This document shows, in pieces, positions 35,437-47,900 of a stretch of DNA of 64,000 nucleotides; positions within the stretch are counted from its first letter, which is position 1; each line of letters begins with the position of its first letter. The DNA comes from Azolla caroliniana. Lineage: Eukaryota > Polypodiophyta. A model generated the notes under the pieces. It searched no databases. It was not told where the DNA came from and saw only the letters and a program-made list of their open reading frames with translations. The stretch covers positions 1,860,001 through 1,924,000 of the forward strand of contig JBHGNT010000013.1 of assembly GCA_043228905.1 (NCBI GenBank), given 5' to 3'. The translations under genes were made by a program, and so were the position numbers.

Positions 35437-37140
35437 TTAGACCATTGCAAGCCATTCGGAGAAGATCGAGAACACCCGATCTTTGGTTCTAATGGGGTAA
35501 GCCCACACCTTTCGAGTTGAGTCGTCAATAAAACTAACGAAGTACGAAGCACCGCCGAGAGACTGATGTGGCATCGGGCCACAGACGTCCGAGTGGACCA
35601 AATTGAGGGGACTCGATTTTCTTGGTTCTGATGTCGGGTGTGATGCGGCTACCTGTTTGCCATACTGGCAATGCTCGCAGAATTGGTGATCTGAGAAGGA
35701 GAGTTTGGGGATGTAACCGGCTCTGGATAAGTGCGTTATGCCGGCTTTGCTGAGGTGTCCAAGTCGTCCGTGCCATAACGATGACACGGGGATATCAACC
35801 AAAAATAAGTCACCCTCTTTGAGTGTGACATATAAAGGGTACAAGGAATGTACCTTTGGTCCTTGAGCAAGCAAGAGGTTCCCTTTGTGGAGTGTCCACC
35901 CTCCTGATAAGAATCTGGCACAGATGCCAGCTTCGTCAAGCTGTCCGACTGAGATCAAGGGACTTGAGAGCTCAGGAACGCGTCAGACGTTGTGTAGAGC
36001 CACCCGGAAGGTTGAGCTCTATGGTGCCGTTTCCGATTATAGCACAATTCTGCGAGTTTCCGACTCGAACTGAGTCGGAGTGCCGCTTCGAGTATTGCCG
36101 AAACTGAGATCGGTGAGGTGTCACATGATACGATGCGCCCGAGTCCAGGAGCCATGTGCTCAATTCCTCAGTTGTAATCAGAACTTCTTATTCGACTGGG
36201 TTCTCTATGGACAATATGTTCTGGTTGGTCGTCAAAATTTCGGCTGAAGAGCCGACGTAGTTGACATCCTCATGCCGGCTACTCTTCCGTCCACTCTCTG
36301 AACTTTGTTGGTTTTTGCTTTGAGTGCCCGACAATCGGCTTTGATGTGTCCCAGTTTCTTGCAGTAGTTGCAGATTCGGTTGTCTCGGGACTTGCTCCGG
36401 CTTCGCTGATTGTTCGGAGGTCGGGAAGAACTTCTTCTCCGGTTGTTTGATTAGTTGGTCGAACCTTGTACTACGTAAGCTTCATCTGTCGAGTCTTTGG
36501 CGAAAGACTTTCTCCGAGCTGCTTCAGTCAGGATTGCGCTCGTGATTTCGGAGTACTTAATGGCAGTTGTTGAAGCATTGCACATGGTTGTGACGAAAGT
36601 TTCCCAAGAAAAGGGGAGACTACTCATGAGTATCATTGCTCTGAGTTCATCCTCTATTGCCGTCCCCTGAGACGATATTTGGGAGCTTAGGCTTTCGTAC
36701 TTGTTGAGGTGTGCCTGAACCGAATCAGATTCTTTCATCTGCAAGTTGTAGAGGCGCTGGATCAGATACATCTTCGTTGCGGCGACCTTCTTTTCATAAG
36801 TTTCTGACAGTGTTTTCCAAAGTTCGAAAGTTGTCGTGCATGATTGCACTGTGAAGTACACTAACTCCGACAAGTGCATCCGAATCGTGGCACGGAGGAT
36901 TCTGTCCTGCTTTGGCCACTCGTTTGCCTTGTATGCTTCTGGAGGATTTTCATTCTCAATCGGGTCTATTTGACCCTTGACTATGAGATAGTCTTGCATT
37001 TGTTCCTTCCAGAAGTTGAAGTTCGAACCGTCGAATCTCCTTAGACTCATCTTCGATGAGCCAGATGTTGATTCCATCTGCTTCGGTTTCGGTTGGTAAG
37101 CCTCGGTTCGAAGTTGACTACGAACCTTAGTGGGGTGCAA
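35437..37140 (-). pseudogene. Copia 3 gag, protease and truncated integrase
   Basis: Gag (37140-36451) has FDGSNFNFWKEQMQDYL, ATKMYLIQRLYNLQMKE and LNKYESLSSQI, the UBN2-type copia capsid. A CCHC knuckle, ICNYCKKLGHIKADC, can be read near 36330-36375. Protease (36163-35972) has TWLLDSGASYHVT. The integrase part (35958-35437) has SLWHGRLGHLSKAG, the zinc finger C-x2-C, LVHSDVCGPM and YFVSFIDDSTR, and breaks off after VFSIFSEWL. Frames change between gag, protease and integrase. Confidence 0.88.
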
Positions 37141-37747
37141 CCGGTCGACTCACCCGATATCTTTCTAGTTGGTTTTGAACCCGAGTCGGTTTGGTTTCAG
37201 ATACTTGTTGCAGAACTTGCTCGGAGCGACTCCGGTAACTTGAGGGACAAAATCGGTTGGTCCTCCTGAATGTTGCTGAGTCGGAGTGAGCCTGGTTAGC
37301 TTCCGATTGTATGCCAAATACCGATTACAAGAAATCGTTTGTTTGGGTCGATTCTGCTTCGGGAGACTGCAACAATGAGAGGGATGGATCCAACTGATCC
37401 TCCCGAATGTCGATCAGCCGATTGAAGCACGAATTTGGTTGTTGCCAGGAGACCAATCTGCAACGGGTGGTTACAACAAGTGAGTGAATAGCGTCCGGTG
37501 ACCTATTCGGATGTCGTTTAACCGAATGAAGCACAATTGGGTCGAGTGTTGCACAGGGAGCACGCCTCAAGTGGTTATAATCACAGGAACAGAGTACAAC
37601 CGACTAGCTTACTCCAATTAGTGATTTAATATAGTGAGAGGCAAACTTCTTGTTTGTCTTCTCTCTTCTCTGTTCTTCAAGGAGTTACATAAAACAGAAT
37701 GTTGTGGTGTATGATGACGACCGGCAACGGGTTGAAGAACCTCCAAC

Positions 37748-37759
37748 GCTCTGATACCA
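37748..37759 (-). other. Copia 3 primer binding site
   Basis: TGGTATCAGAGC on the minus strand, two bases from the LTR edge, matches the 3' end of initiator tRNA-Met that primes minus-strand DNA in many plant retroelements. Confidence 0.92.
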
Positions 37760-37761
37760 AA

Positions 37762-38068
37762 TGTTGGGGAACAAGGTCGTCAGTGCAGAAGAACAAACAA
37801 CATTCGTGATGGTGAAGAACCTATGTATGCGAATGACCAAGATACAGAGAGAGAGAGAGAGAGATAGGCACAAAGAAACGGTTTATTTCTTAATAACAAC
37901 AATTACAAAAGGACAACAACAACAACGACCTTCACTAAAGGTTACAAAGTCACTTTATATAGTGACTGTCCTAGGGCAACTGCCCTTTATGCTATTTACA
38001 AAACTAGCCCAAACTTGGGTTGTTCAAAGTGACAGTGTGAATACGGCCATATACACTCGCATTCGACA
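37762..38068 (-). repeat. Copia 3 5' LTR (307 bp)
   Basis: It spans TGTTGGGGAACAAGG to CATTCGACA in plus reading. Two bases inside lies the primer site TGGTATCAGAGC (minus strand, 37759-37748), a perfect initiator tRNA-Met type. Confidence 0.9.
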
Positions 38069-41000
38069 CCGCTGACATAACGTAGTTTCCGTTGTGCGCA
38101 CTGAAAGTTTTCGGCCATAGGCTGCGACATGAATTGACTGATTAAGCCGACCGGGTAGCTAAGATCCGACCGAGTAATCATCAAATAGATAAGGCTCCTG
38201 ACAATCTGTTGGAATAGTGTTGGGTCGCATGCCTTGCCCGAAGCTGGGCGAAGCTTCATGTTTCTATATAGAGGGGTCGAGATGGGCTTACAGTTTGCCA
38301 TCCCGAACTTGAAGAGCACATTTAGCGCGTAATGACGCTGGCGGATCAATATGCCTTCGGGGGTACGGATCACTTAGATCCTGAGAAAGTAATGAAGGTC
38401 TCTGAGATCCTTCATTTCAAACAATGCCGTGAGCTGAGACTTCACGCGGCGGATTTCATCAAGGTCGGCACCGGCGATGACTAAATCATCAACGTACAAG
38501 AGCAGGCTGACCGGTCCATATTGTCCTTACCGAACAAATAGAGAAGAGTCTGATTTCGACGGCGCAAACCCCATCCTACGCAATTGTTGCGTAATCTTTG
38601 CGTTCCAAGCTCGCGGGGCTTGCTTTAGTCCGTATAAGGACTTCTTCAATCGGCAAGCTGCCGAGGTGTTTTGTTCGGATAGAAATCTGGGGGGCTATAC
38701 CATGTACACCTGCTCCTTAAGATCACCTTGCAGGAACATGTTCTTTACATCCATCTGATGTAAGTGCCAACCCTTTGCCGCGGCTACGACTAGTAGGACT
38801 CGCACGGTAGTCATCTTCGCGACAGGTGCGAAGGTCTCGTCATAGTCCACGCTGTGCTTCTGTGCGTAACCTTTCGCTACTAAACGGGCCTTGTAGCGGT
38901 TGACAGATCCATCGGTGTTGTATTTCACCTTATACACCCATCTGCATCCGATCGGCTTCACACCTTTCGGTGTGTCAACCAAGTCCCAGGTTTCATTTTC
39001 CGCCAATGTGCGCATCTCTTCCTCCATTGTGGCACGCCAGTTCGCGTCTTTCGCCTCTTCTGCGTAGCTCTCCGGCTTACACACTTCTGCCACTCGTGTC
39101 ATGTACGCGTAATGGTGTGCCATGTACTCATTATACTCGTATCTCTTTACGGGGTTCTTCTAGTGGGAAGATCGGCGTAATTCGTGATTACCCGATTTCG
39201 TGACCTTTTCGGTCGATTTCGACCTCTTCCGTGGAGGTTCCTTCTCGACTGGCTCGAGGTCAAATTTAGTTCGAACTGACTCGACACTACCGAAATCATA
39301 TTCCGGCGTCTTCTGCTTCCCCTTCTCTTTGCACATAAACCGTCTCCTCGGTTCTTTACGTGGGGACAACACGACCGAGTCTCCACTACTCACCGTCTCA
39401 TCATCTGGTTGGTCACCTCGGCCCAACAACTCATTTGGCCCGCTTAGCTGAAATGAGATCGGACTCTCTCTCAGAACTCCGATTTCTTCATTGTGCGCAG
39501 GCATTTTAGCCTCGCTGATTTCTTCTTCAGAAATCGGATTGGAGGTGAGGTCAGGAGTTAGAGGCAAGTACTAGCACGCGGACTCGTCAAACACAACGTC
39601 GTGGCTCACGCACGCTTGTTTGGTGCGTGGGTTGTAACACTTATAACCCTTCTGCTCGTCCGGATAGCCGACCAAGATACACTTCTCGGCTTTCGCGTCT
39701 AGCTTCCTCTGTTTCTCCTTCGGCACGTGCACATATGCGATGCTGCCGAAGATCCTCAAGTTTGCCAAGTTCGGCTTCTTCCCAAAATATAGTTCATGTG
39801 GCGACACTCCTCCATTAGCAGAAGTCCGATTCTGTAGGTAGACAATCGTCTTCACGGCTTCGGCCCAATAGAATTTCGGCATATGCTTCTCTTCAAGCAT
39901 TGCCCTAGTCGCTTCTTCAATCGTCTGATTCTTCCGCTCGGCTATGCCGTTCTTCTCCGACGTATATCTACATGAGAATTCACATCGAATTCCCTCTTTC
40001 TGTAGATAACTTGTGAACTGGTTGGAGAAGTATTCCTTCCCGCCATCAGACTGTAGGCATTTGATCTTACACCCTGTTTCCCTTTCCGCAAGGCTCTTCA
40101 CCTTCAGGAAATATGCGAAGACTTCGCTCTTCTTAGCGATTGTGCATACCCACGTGTGCCGAGTGAAGTCGTCGATGAAGGTTACAAAGTAACGACTTCC
40201 ACTGATACTCACGTTCTATGCCGGACCCCACACATCTGAATGGATCAAATCCAGCGGACTTCGACTACGATTACGCTCATTTGGGAATGGAAGTCGGTGT
40301 TGTTTTCCCATCTGACAGGCTTCCCAGACTTGGCCATTCTGGCCACGAAATTTCGGCAAGTCGAAAACAATGTTCTTCGTTTGCATTTCACAAAGGCATG
40401 GGAAATTCACGTGGCCGAACCGCTTGTGCCACAGGTTGATATCCGACTTGACCTTCTATCCTTTCGTGAACATAGCGGTATCCACATTATTGGTTTCGAG
40501 GATAAACATCCTCCCTTCATGGCGCCCTTGCGCGATCACTTTCCCTTCATCTTTGATGAAGCAACCGAGATGCGTGAATCGAACTTGCATACCTTGGTCG
40601 ACGATCTGTCCGACTGACACAAGGTTCTTTGTTATTGTCAAGACGTGCAACACGTTCATTAGCTTCCCTTTCTGCCCGACGTAGCTGAGGGGAACTTCGC
40701 CGACATGTTCGATGGTATGTGGAGTGTCGTCACCAGTTTCGACCACTCCTCGTGATTCCGGCTTCTCCAAGTACGAGAACCATTCCTCATGGCTCGTCAT
40801 ATGATTTGACGCTCCGGAATTCACATACCACACCTCGCTCGATTTCGAGGTGTTCATGGCCATTGAATTGGCTTTATGCTTCATTATGAAGGCAGGGCCC
40901 GCTCCATTTCCGGCTCGTTCAGAGCCCTCTGCGTAGTGTGATCTTTGACGCCTTCCTGCGTCTCTACCGCTCGGTCCAGCTTTGTCTGATTCGGCTTGTT

Positions 41001-41920
41001 TCTTCCAGCACTTGCTCTCCCTGTGGCCTTTCATGCCACAGTACCAGCAATCCGGCGCGGTCTTCTCTTGCTGTCTTCCGGCGCCGCCATGACTCCCCCT
41101 GCATGCGGAGGGTTCAGAATTGCTTTTAGCATCTCGATTATGCCGTACTTTCTGCTCTTTTCGGCCGCCTCCATTGTGTGCCGATCCGCCTTGTCCACCA
41201 CGAACACGGGGCCTATCAACCTCCGTGTAAAGCATCTTGCCATCGGCGTGTGCACTCGTCGACGCACCCGCGTGGTTTTCTTCTACGAGCAACATTGACT
41301 AAAGCTTGAAAAACGAAGGTGTAATCTCCCTCGTGCAAACCGCCATTCGGAAAGCTCTGAACCTGGAAGCTAGCCCACTAAGGCACAATTGCACCATCTC
41401 GTCCTCCTCGACATTCACGTTGACGAAGGTGAGTGAGTCACATATTTCCTTGATTCGAGCCGTATAATCGGCCACAGAAAGATCTCTCTGTCGGATATTG
41501 CTAAGCTCCTGTCTGAGCTGCAGCTTCCTGGCCATTGTGCTGGCGGCGAAAATCCTTTTGAGATTCGCCCACGCGTCCTTCGGTGTCTTGGCATCCCGAA
41601 TATAGCTCAAAAGCTGATCGCTCACATAGGACGCGAAGCAGTACAACACTCTGCTTGCCGCTTGTTCCCAAGCCGGATAGTCCTTGTGTGTCGAATCAGG
41701 TGCCACATCGTTTGCTCCTTCGACATAACTCCAGTAGCCATGGCCGAGCAGGTACTGGTGTGTCTTGTAAGACCAAGATGCGTAGTTACTTCTGTCAAGC
41801 TTTTCAGTCGGAAGTGAGCTTCCCATTCCTCTGTCCATATTGCTGTCTTTTTCTTTTCCAAACAACTTCAACTTTGTTTTGTCACAACTCTTCTTGTCGG
41901 CTGTAGAGGACTTCAACCCT

Positions 41921-42362
41921 TGCGCTTTGATACCATGTAAAAGAATACGTGTGCGGAACTGTGTGCGTAAGACACAGAGTACATAGTTTGGAGAACTCAG
42001 AAAACACAGAGATGGAGATGGAGAGGGAGAGACAGAGAGAGAACAGAAAACTCAGTTCTATTTCAAAATAATGACGCTCTGTGTTCTCTATACACTTCGT
42101 GCTCAGTGAGCACCTTATATACAAGCCTTGACAATCGGGCTGACACAAGTACTGACTGTACTTGACACTCATAAATGAGCCTACTACACTAACTCCCAAA
42201 ATTATTCCTTTACGAGGAATAACGCTCTAACGGCCTCTTCAGTTTTCACACCGACGCGACCTTGTTGTGCGTACTTTTTCACGCACCTAGTCTATGCTAC
42301 CCAGTCTATGCATTGGGTTACACTGCGTACTTCACACCGAATGTTGAGCTTGTCTCTCAACA
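41921..42362 (-). repeat. Copia 2 primer site and complete 5' LTR
   Basis: LTR 41936-42362 (427 bp) begins TGTTGAGAGACAAGC and ends CTTTTACA on the minus strand. Directly inside is TGGTATCAAAGCGC (41935-41922), an initiator tRNA-Met-type site. Beyond the outer edge lies chromovirus sequence with no matching target duplication. Confidence 0.88.
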
Positions 42363-42934
42363 CATAATCCTCAACAAACTCTCGAAGATGAGGCCACCAA
42401 TAGTCTTGAGAAACTAGCTCCAAAGTTTTGTGGATTCCAAAGTGACCAGCCATTGGGTTATCATGACAATATTGCATTACTTGGAGTTGAGATGAACCAT
42501 TGGGGATATACAAAAGAGTGTTACGAAAAAGTAACCCATTTTTCCATTGAAATTGGTTATAATCTTTACAAGGATACTTGGATTTTGAAGAAGATGCACG
42601 ATCTGAAATGATATGATTCAATACATCTTGAGCAAATTCATCAAAAATGATACCTATTCGGATTGAATCAAGGAGCCTAGAATCTTCAGGTGCTTTAGAG
42701 GCATTAATAGTCAATAGTCGAAACTGATCAGGCCCTAGGATGTCTTGCTTTTGATGATCAAATGTGGGCTCACCTGGTTGTGGCGCTAAATAAGATCGTC
42801 ATGATAGAGTGTCTGCCTTTCCTTGTTGTACTCCAGGGCAATATGTGACGAGGAAGTCAAAACGCATCAGGAATTGTACCCAACGAGCTTGGTGTCGACT
42901 CAAGACTCTAGCATTTTGAAAGTATGTGAGGTTT
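42363..42934 (-). pseudogene. Element H: chromovirus RNase H end and integrase zinc-finger fragment
   Basis: The minus strand reads QNLTYFQNARVLSRHQARW and FLVTYCPGVQQGKADTLS (end of RNase H). It then reads PTFDHQKQDILGP, FAQDVLNHI and CHDNPMAGHFGIHKTLELVSQDYWWP (the HH part of the HHCC finger). It stops at Copia 2 on one side and at the element D LTR on the other. Confidence 0.88.
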
Positions 42935-43343
42935 TGTTGTCCGCCGGAATAGTAATTGACGGACAGGAGCGCAGAAATATAGAATATAGTAAAAACGTAA
43001 CGCATGTAAACGGTTCACGCGGGAAGTGTGAACGGCTAAAAGACCTTGTGTATATAAAGGGCAAAAATCCTCTGATAGAGGTTGCTTGTAAATTTTGGTG
43101 CATAGAGCGTATCTTAATAGAGTTTTATCTTCTTTGATATCCTGTGCATAGCTGTGGTTAATCTACTATGTGTCTGTGATTCTTGGTGGTGTATTGTAAT
43201 CGCTGTAATTGTAAGAAGCGTAGGCGTGAGTGCGAGTGCTGTGACTAGCGTGCTGACTAGGGAGTTCGGTTGTAGCCGTCTCTCTTATACGCTACTAGGA
43301 TACGGAGAGTTATCCCATTACGTATTACGGTACGACGACAACA
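42935..43343 (+). repeat. Element D 5' LTR (409 bp)
   Basis: It begins TGTTGTCC and ends GACAACA, a 7-bp inverted pair. TATATAAAGG lies at 43051-43060 and the dyad CCTCT-GAT-AGAGG at 43069-43081. A related LTR in the opposite orientation is at 56375-56795. I cannot recognise a primer site after the end. Confidence 0.85.
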
Positions 43344-43563
43344 CAATCACCTTGAGGTCTAGGTCGAAGGACAGACTGAAGATCGCGTTCCTAATCAGTA
43401 ACACTTTTGGCATGCTTGGTGATCTGTGTCTTCTCACAGACGAACAACGACGAATGGATGTTCAACCACAGACGTCCCAGAGAACCAACACGACAAGACC
43501 GAACAATCACAAGGTCCATCACACGTCAGGTAGAGGAACGCGCACGACAAAAACCTCGCCTCA

Positions 43564-44921
43564 GTGACCTCAGTGATACCTATCGGGACCACAAAGACGA
43601 CTTTCCGCTCACCAAATACCCCGGCGATAGGCAGAATGTTTGCTCACCACACAAGTGGTCCTTCCCTTCCCGCCGTAGCGTCCAACATGGCCTTCTCGTA
43701 TCCCCACTTCAATGGCGAAACCGACGCCGCAACCCACATTAGCCTGTTCCTAAATGTCTAGATGCAAATCACATGGCATAGAGCCTTCCTAAAGAAGTTG
43801 CGCACCATTCCAAAATGACAGAGTTCGGATTAACTCTGGATGGGAGAGTGGCGTTTTGGCATATCCAGATGGATCTGCTAGCAATCAAGACCTTCGACCA
43901 GCTGCAATCGGCCTTTTTGCATTTCTCTCATCGGAAGGTGCCGCAACGTGAAATCCTCAGGCAGTTTTATACAATTAAACAGTTGCCAGACGAGACTGTA
44001 GTGGATTTTTGTTTACGCTTCCAAAATCTACGATGGAAATTAGAATGGGGCCCGACGGAGGATGAGGCTCGGGAGACATTCCTGGCAGCTCTATGACGAC
44101 CGATACGGACGACGCTCAACAACAGTAGCGTGAAAGGGGAAACGGCCGACATGGTCATAGAACGAGCGCTACAACTCAAGCTAGACGACGAAGAAGAAAG
44201 GTTTTCCATGTCCTCATTACGACAAGCGTTACCTCAGGACGAGGAATGACACTTCTGCCAGGCAATCCAGTGCATGATTTGCTTAAATTTTGGGCATTCC
44301 GCAATCGAATGCAACATGTGAACGCATTGCCCAATCTATCACTCGAAAGCACACACGGTCAAGCAGTGTGAGTACAATATGTTGAACAGAGCCACGCCTA
44401 CAGTATGAAGTGTGGAAACACAGCGCCACCCTCGCCGTAATGAGCAAAGACGGCAAGAAGAAAGACCCCGATATATGGATTAGAACCCACGCGATGACCG
44501 GCACTACCAGAATCGCCGGAATAACAACGATTCTGAGGAAGACGAGCTGGAGGATGAAGACTACCGTGGCAACCATAGAAATACTAAAGAGGGCCGACGC
44601 TACGAGAATTACCATCCGACAAACAAATGGGGCGGCTTCAATGGGCCTCGAGGAAAACATTGTCAGTATCGGGACCAACGGCAGTACGATGAAAGTTTAG
44701 ACGATGACCGGCACCAAGAACCGCGTCGGGACTAACAACAACCACCGCGTACGCTCCGAAGAACGAATCAAGACCGGGAGGAGCAAGTCACACCTGGGGA
44801 TCGACACACACCACCAGTTGCTGAGAAAGGCGAATCTAGTATCCATTGTTTTGTTTGCCAACAGCCCGGACATTATGCCACGCAATGCCCATTATGCAAG
44901 GGCAAGGGGCCCACCGTCAAT
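43564..44921 (+). pseudogene. Element D gag
   Basis: The first part (frame from 43564) has MAFSYPHFNGETDAATHISLF. After a frame change near 43800 the frame from 43815 continues with LTLDGRVAFWHIQM, FDQLQSAFLHFSHRKV and DETVVDFCLRFQNLRW, a Ty3-type capsid. Two knuckles follow: CMICLNFGHSAIEC near 44273 and CFVCQQPGHYATQC near 44847. Stops at 44094 and at about five later sites interrupt it, without further frameshift into pol. Confidence 0.82.
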
Positions 44922-47900
44922 ATGATTACGGTGGAAGTGCAACAAGTCATGACACGACAACAAACAAAAAATGCTGATTGGGCCGCGCAAGATGAGATAC
45001 GTCAGATGGCCCAAGCATGGGTTGAAAAAGCAAATGTGGCAAATACGGAACGCATGCAGAAGGAGTCCGCAAACACGGTGGAGTTGTCGGAGGAAGATGT
45101 AATATCTCCAGATCCCATATGGCAAACACTGACAAGCTATGAGATAACGCTAACCATGGAGAAGCTACTTCAACTAGTCCCATGGTTTTGCAAGGCCGTG
45201 GAGGATCGTATAACGGGCAAACCTGGGGTAAGCATCTCCGCAAATTTTACGGACATCAGCGCCGGACCAACAGTGGTGGATCACCACAATCCGGCTATTA
45301 AGTTGATACTACACGGTCAGGAAATCCCAGGATGCGTAATCGACGATGGCTCTAGCGTCAATGTAATTAGCGTGAAGACATGCGAACAATTGGGAATTTC
45401 AAAATGGGAAGCTTGCCCGTTGTGGCTTCGCATGGCGAATACCCGCTCAATACGACCATTGGGTTTAATACGCAAGATAGGCATTATCGTGGGAGGACAT
45501 CGCTTTGACGTCTCGACGGTAGTCCTCGCCCTCGACGCCCCAGGAGAGTATCCTATGCTGTTGGGCAGGCCCTGGCTTCATTCAACGAATATCAAGTAGA
45601 GCTGGCAACATAAGTGCATCAGCTTTCGATGCGGATGCACCAAGGTTCGTGTGCCAATAGAGGAAATGGCGGCACAACCCAAGGGCATCACACTGTTATA
45701 TGCGGAGGATATAAATATGCTAGATGGGGTGGATGATACAGAATTAGAAGTATACCTAGACGAGCACCCCCGGATCATTCCGCTATTCGAAATCGACGTC
45801 ATCGAAACCGCGGCGGAGTATGCCACGCCCGCTACGCTCCATGACGAGGCTTACGAACCAAACCCAGAGTCAATATTAGAACTAAGTAGAGCACGGGCAA
45901 TGTTCGAGAGGGAAATGGAAATTTCATGACGAGTCACTGCCTCAACCCTGGAAGAAGTAAACGTGGGTATGACATCAGAACCCCGATTCCTCTCCATCGC
46001 AAAAGAATTACTGCCGGATTAGAGAGACGCGATGATAGCACTACTCAGGAAGTATAAAGATGTGTTTGCATGGTCCCACGAGGACATGAAGTGGTTAGAT
46101 CCGAAGTTCTATCAACATAAGATCAATTTAGCGATTGATGCGAAACCGGTCCAACAACGTCGATACCGCATGAACCCAAACTACGCGGCTCGCGTAATAG
46201 AAGAAATTGACAAACTCCTCAAGGCCGGATTCATACAACCAGTCAAACAAGCTACATGGTTAAGCTCGATAGTAGTCGTACTAAAGAAAAATGGCAAAAT
46301 ACGTGTATGCGTGGACTATCGGAAATTGAACGTCGTAACCATTACCGACGCATTCCCTTTACCGTTGACCGACAACGTACTGGACGCCGTTGCAGGGCAT
46401 GACATGTATAGCTTTTTAGATGGCTTCAGTGGGTACAATCAAGTACACATGCAACCCGACGACCAAGAGAAGATGACGTTTGTCACAAACTAGGGAGTCT
46501 ATGTTGCAGTCGTCATGATGTTTGGGCTGAAGACAACGCCGGCTACATTTGAACGGACAATCACGGAGATTTTTGGGGAATATATTTTGGCCTTCATGCA
46601 AGTTTTTTTAGATGATTTTGTGGTATATGGGACAACAACCGACCATTTTACGCATCTGCAACTTTGCTTGGAGCGTTGCTGAACCGCGCACTTAAGCTTG
46701 AATCCCGCCAAATGCGCCTTCGGCGTTACCAGCGAGACCCCCCTCGGCCACATAGTCAGTAAGGAAGGGATAGTGGTCGATCCGAACAAAATCTCCGCAA
46801 TTACCCACGTGAAAACACCGATAAACGCAAAAGCACTCAGCTGGTTCCTGGGACAAATACGATGTCACAGTCGGATGATACGCTATTTGGTGGACTTCAC
46901 CACGCCATTACATACCGCCATTCATCGGACTCCTTTCAAATGGACAACAATAGAAGAGAAGGCGTATGATGCGCTAAAGGTAATGCTCACGCAGGCACCC
47001 ATCGTACAACCACCAGTTTGGGCGAAGCCATTCCACGTGTTCGTAGATGCCTCAGACATAGCAATAGGTAGTGCACTAATGTAGCTCACAGAGCCAAATT
47101 GGTACTGGCTAGTGTACTACGCTAGTCGGAAACTATCAACGGCTGAGCGTAACTATTCGACAACAGAATGTGAGGCGTTGGGTATGATATACAACATCAA
47201 TAAGTTCCGACATTATCTGCTAGGGCGGAAATTCACGTTTCACGTGGATCATTTGGCATTGCTATATTTAGTAGGGAAACAAGCGCTGATGGGGAAATTG
47301 GCTAGATGAATGTTGTTGCTTCAAGAATTCGACTTTGTAATTCAGCACCGACCGGGTACGCAACACGTGGTGGCAGATTTCATGAGCAGACTAGATAATG
47401 GAGAAACAACGCAACAGGATGACGATGACTTTCCAAATGCGGACATTCTGCGTATAGCAACTGTAGCAGAACGAACGGAAAAGACTTTTCCGGATCGGTG
47501 GCTGATGGAAATGACCTACTTCTGGACCACGGGGTTACCGCCACCCTAAATACGGACGGATGAGAAAAAACGGCTGGCCGTACGAAGTTAAAATTTCTGT
47601 TTAGTAGAAGACATCCTATACTACAAAGGCAATGACGACATCTGGAGGCGGGGAATACGGCAAGATGAGAAGGCCGCGGTTCTACGCGAAGCCCACTGTG
47701 GTATGGCGGGAGGACATTACGCAGGCGATGTTACGGCCCAGAAAATCTGGCAAGCGGGACTTTGGTGGCCTACTACGCAAAAGGATGCATATGACTATTG
47801 CAGACAATGCGATTTATGTCAACGACTGGGCTAGCCCACGGAAGCCGCAAGAATGCCACACCAACTAGTGTTGCCACTGGATCCTTTCCAAAAGTGGGGG

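Larger units (their letters stand above)
35084..38068 (-). mobile_element. Copia 3: non-autonomous Copia nested in Copia 2 RT/RNase H
   Basis: Both LTRs are present (35084-35412 and 37762-38068) with TGTCG/TGTCT...CCCCAACA ends. Flanking 5-mers are TCGCT (35079-35083) and CCGCT (38069-38073), a target duplication with one change. Gag, a knuckle, protease and the first part of integrase remain; the rest of integrase, RT and RNase H are absent, so it could only move with help. It splits Copia 2 between RYVSG and the SDMKDMALFYRAG segment. Confidence 0.92.
34040..41916 (-). pseudogene. Copia 2 gag-pol polyprotein (1,629 codons once the insertion is excluded)
   Basis: Order on the minus strand: gag (41916-41299) with SNYASWSYKTHQYLLGHGYW; CCHC knuckle CWYCGMKGHRESKC and protease site VWYVNSGASNHM (41295-40456), where the usual catalytic Asp reads Asn; GAG-pre-integrase and integrase (40410-39571) with LIHSDVWGP, FVTFIDDF, SDGGKEY and the E of NGIAERKNQT; RT (39123-37996) with [10 protein letters not shown] and LLYVDDLVI; RNase H (35077 downward) with GYTDADWVG, TKPEYRGA and YCDNLGSIHL; then a charged tail of about 190 residues. 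All segments share one frame when 2,990 bp (insert plus one target copy) are discounted. About eight stop codons interrupt it, each at a place where Gln or Trp is plausible. Confidence 0.92.
33788..42362 (-). mobile_element. Copia 2: Ty1/copia element with a continuous but stop-ridden polyprotein
   Basis: It has a truncated 3' LTR (33788-34009), polypurine tract (34010-34023), one long gag-pol reading, a tRNA-iMet-type primer site (41921-41935) and a complete 5' LTR (41936-42362). A third Copia element is nested at 35084-38068. The LTRs match Copia 1 only in part, while the proteins are clearly related, so the two are members of one broader family. Confidence 0.92.
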
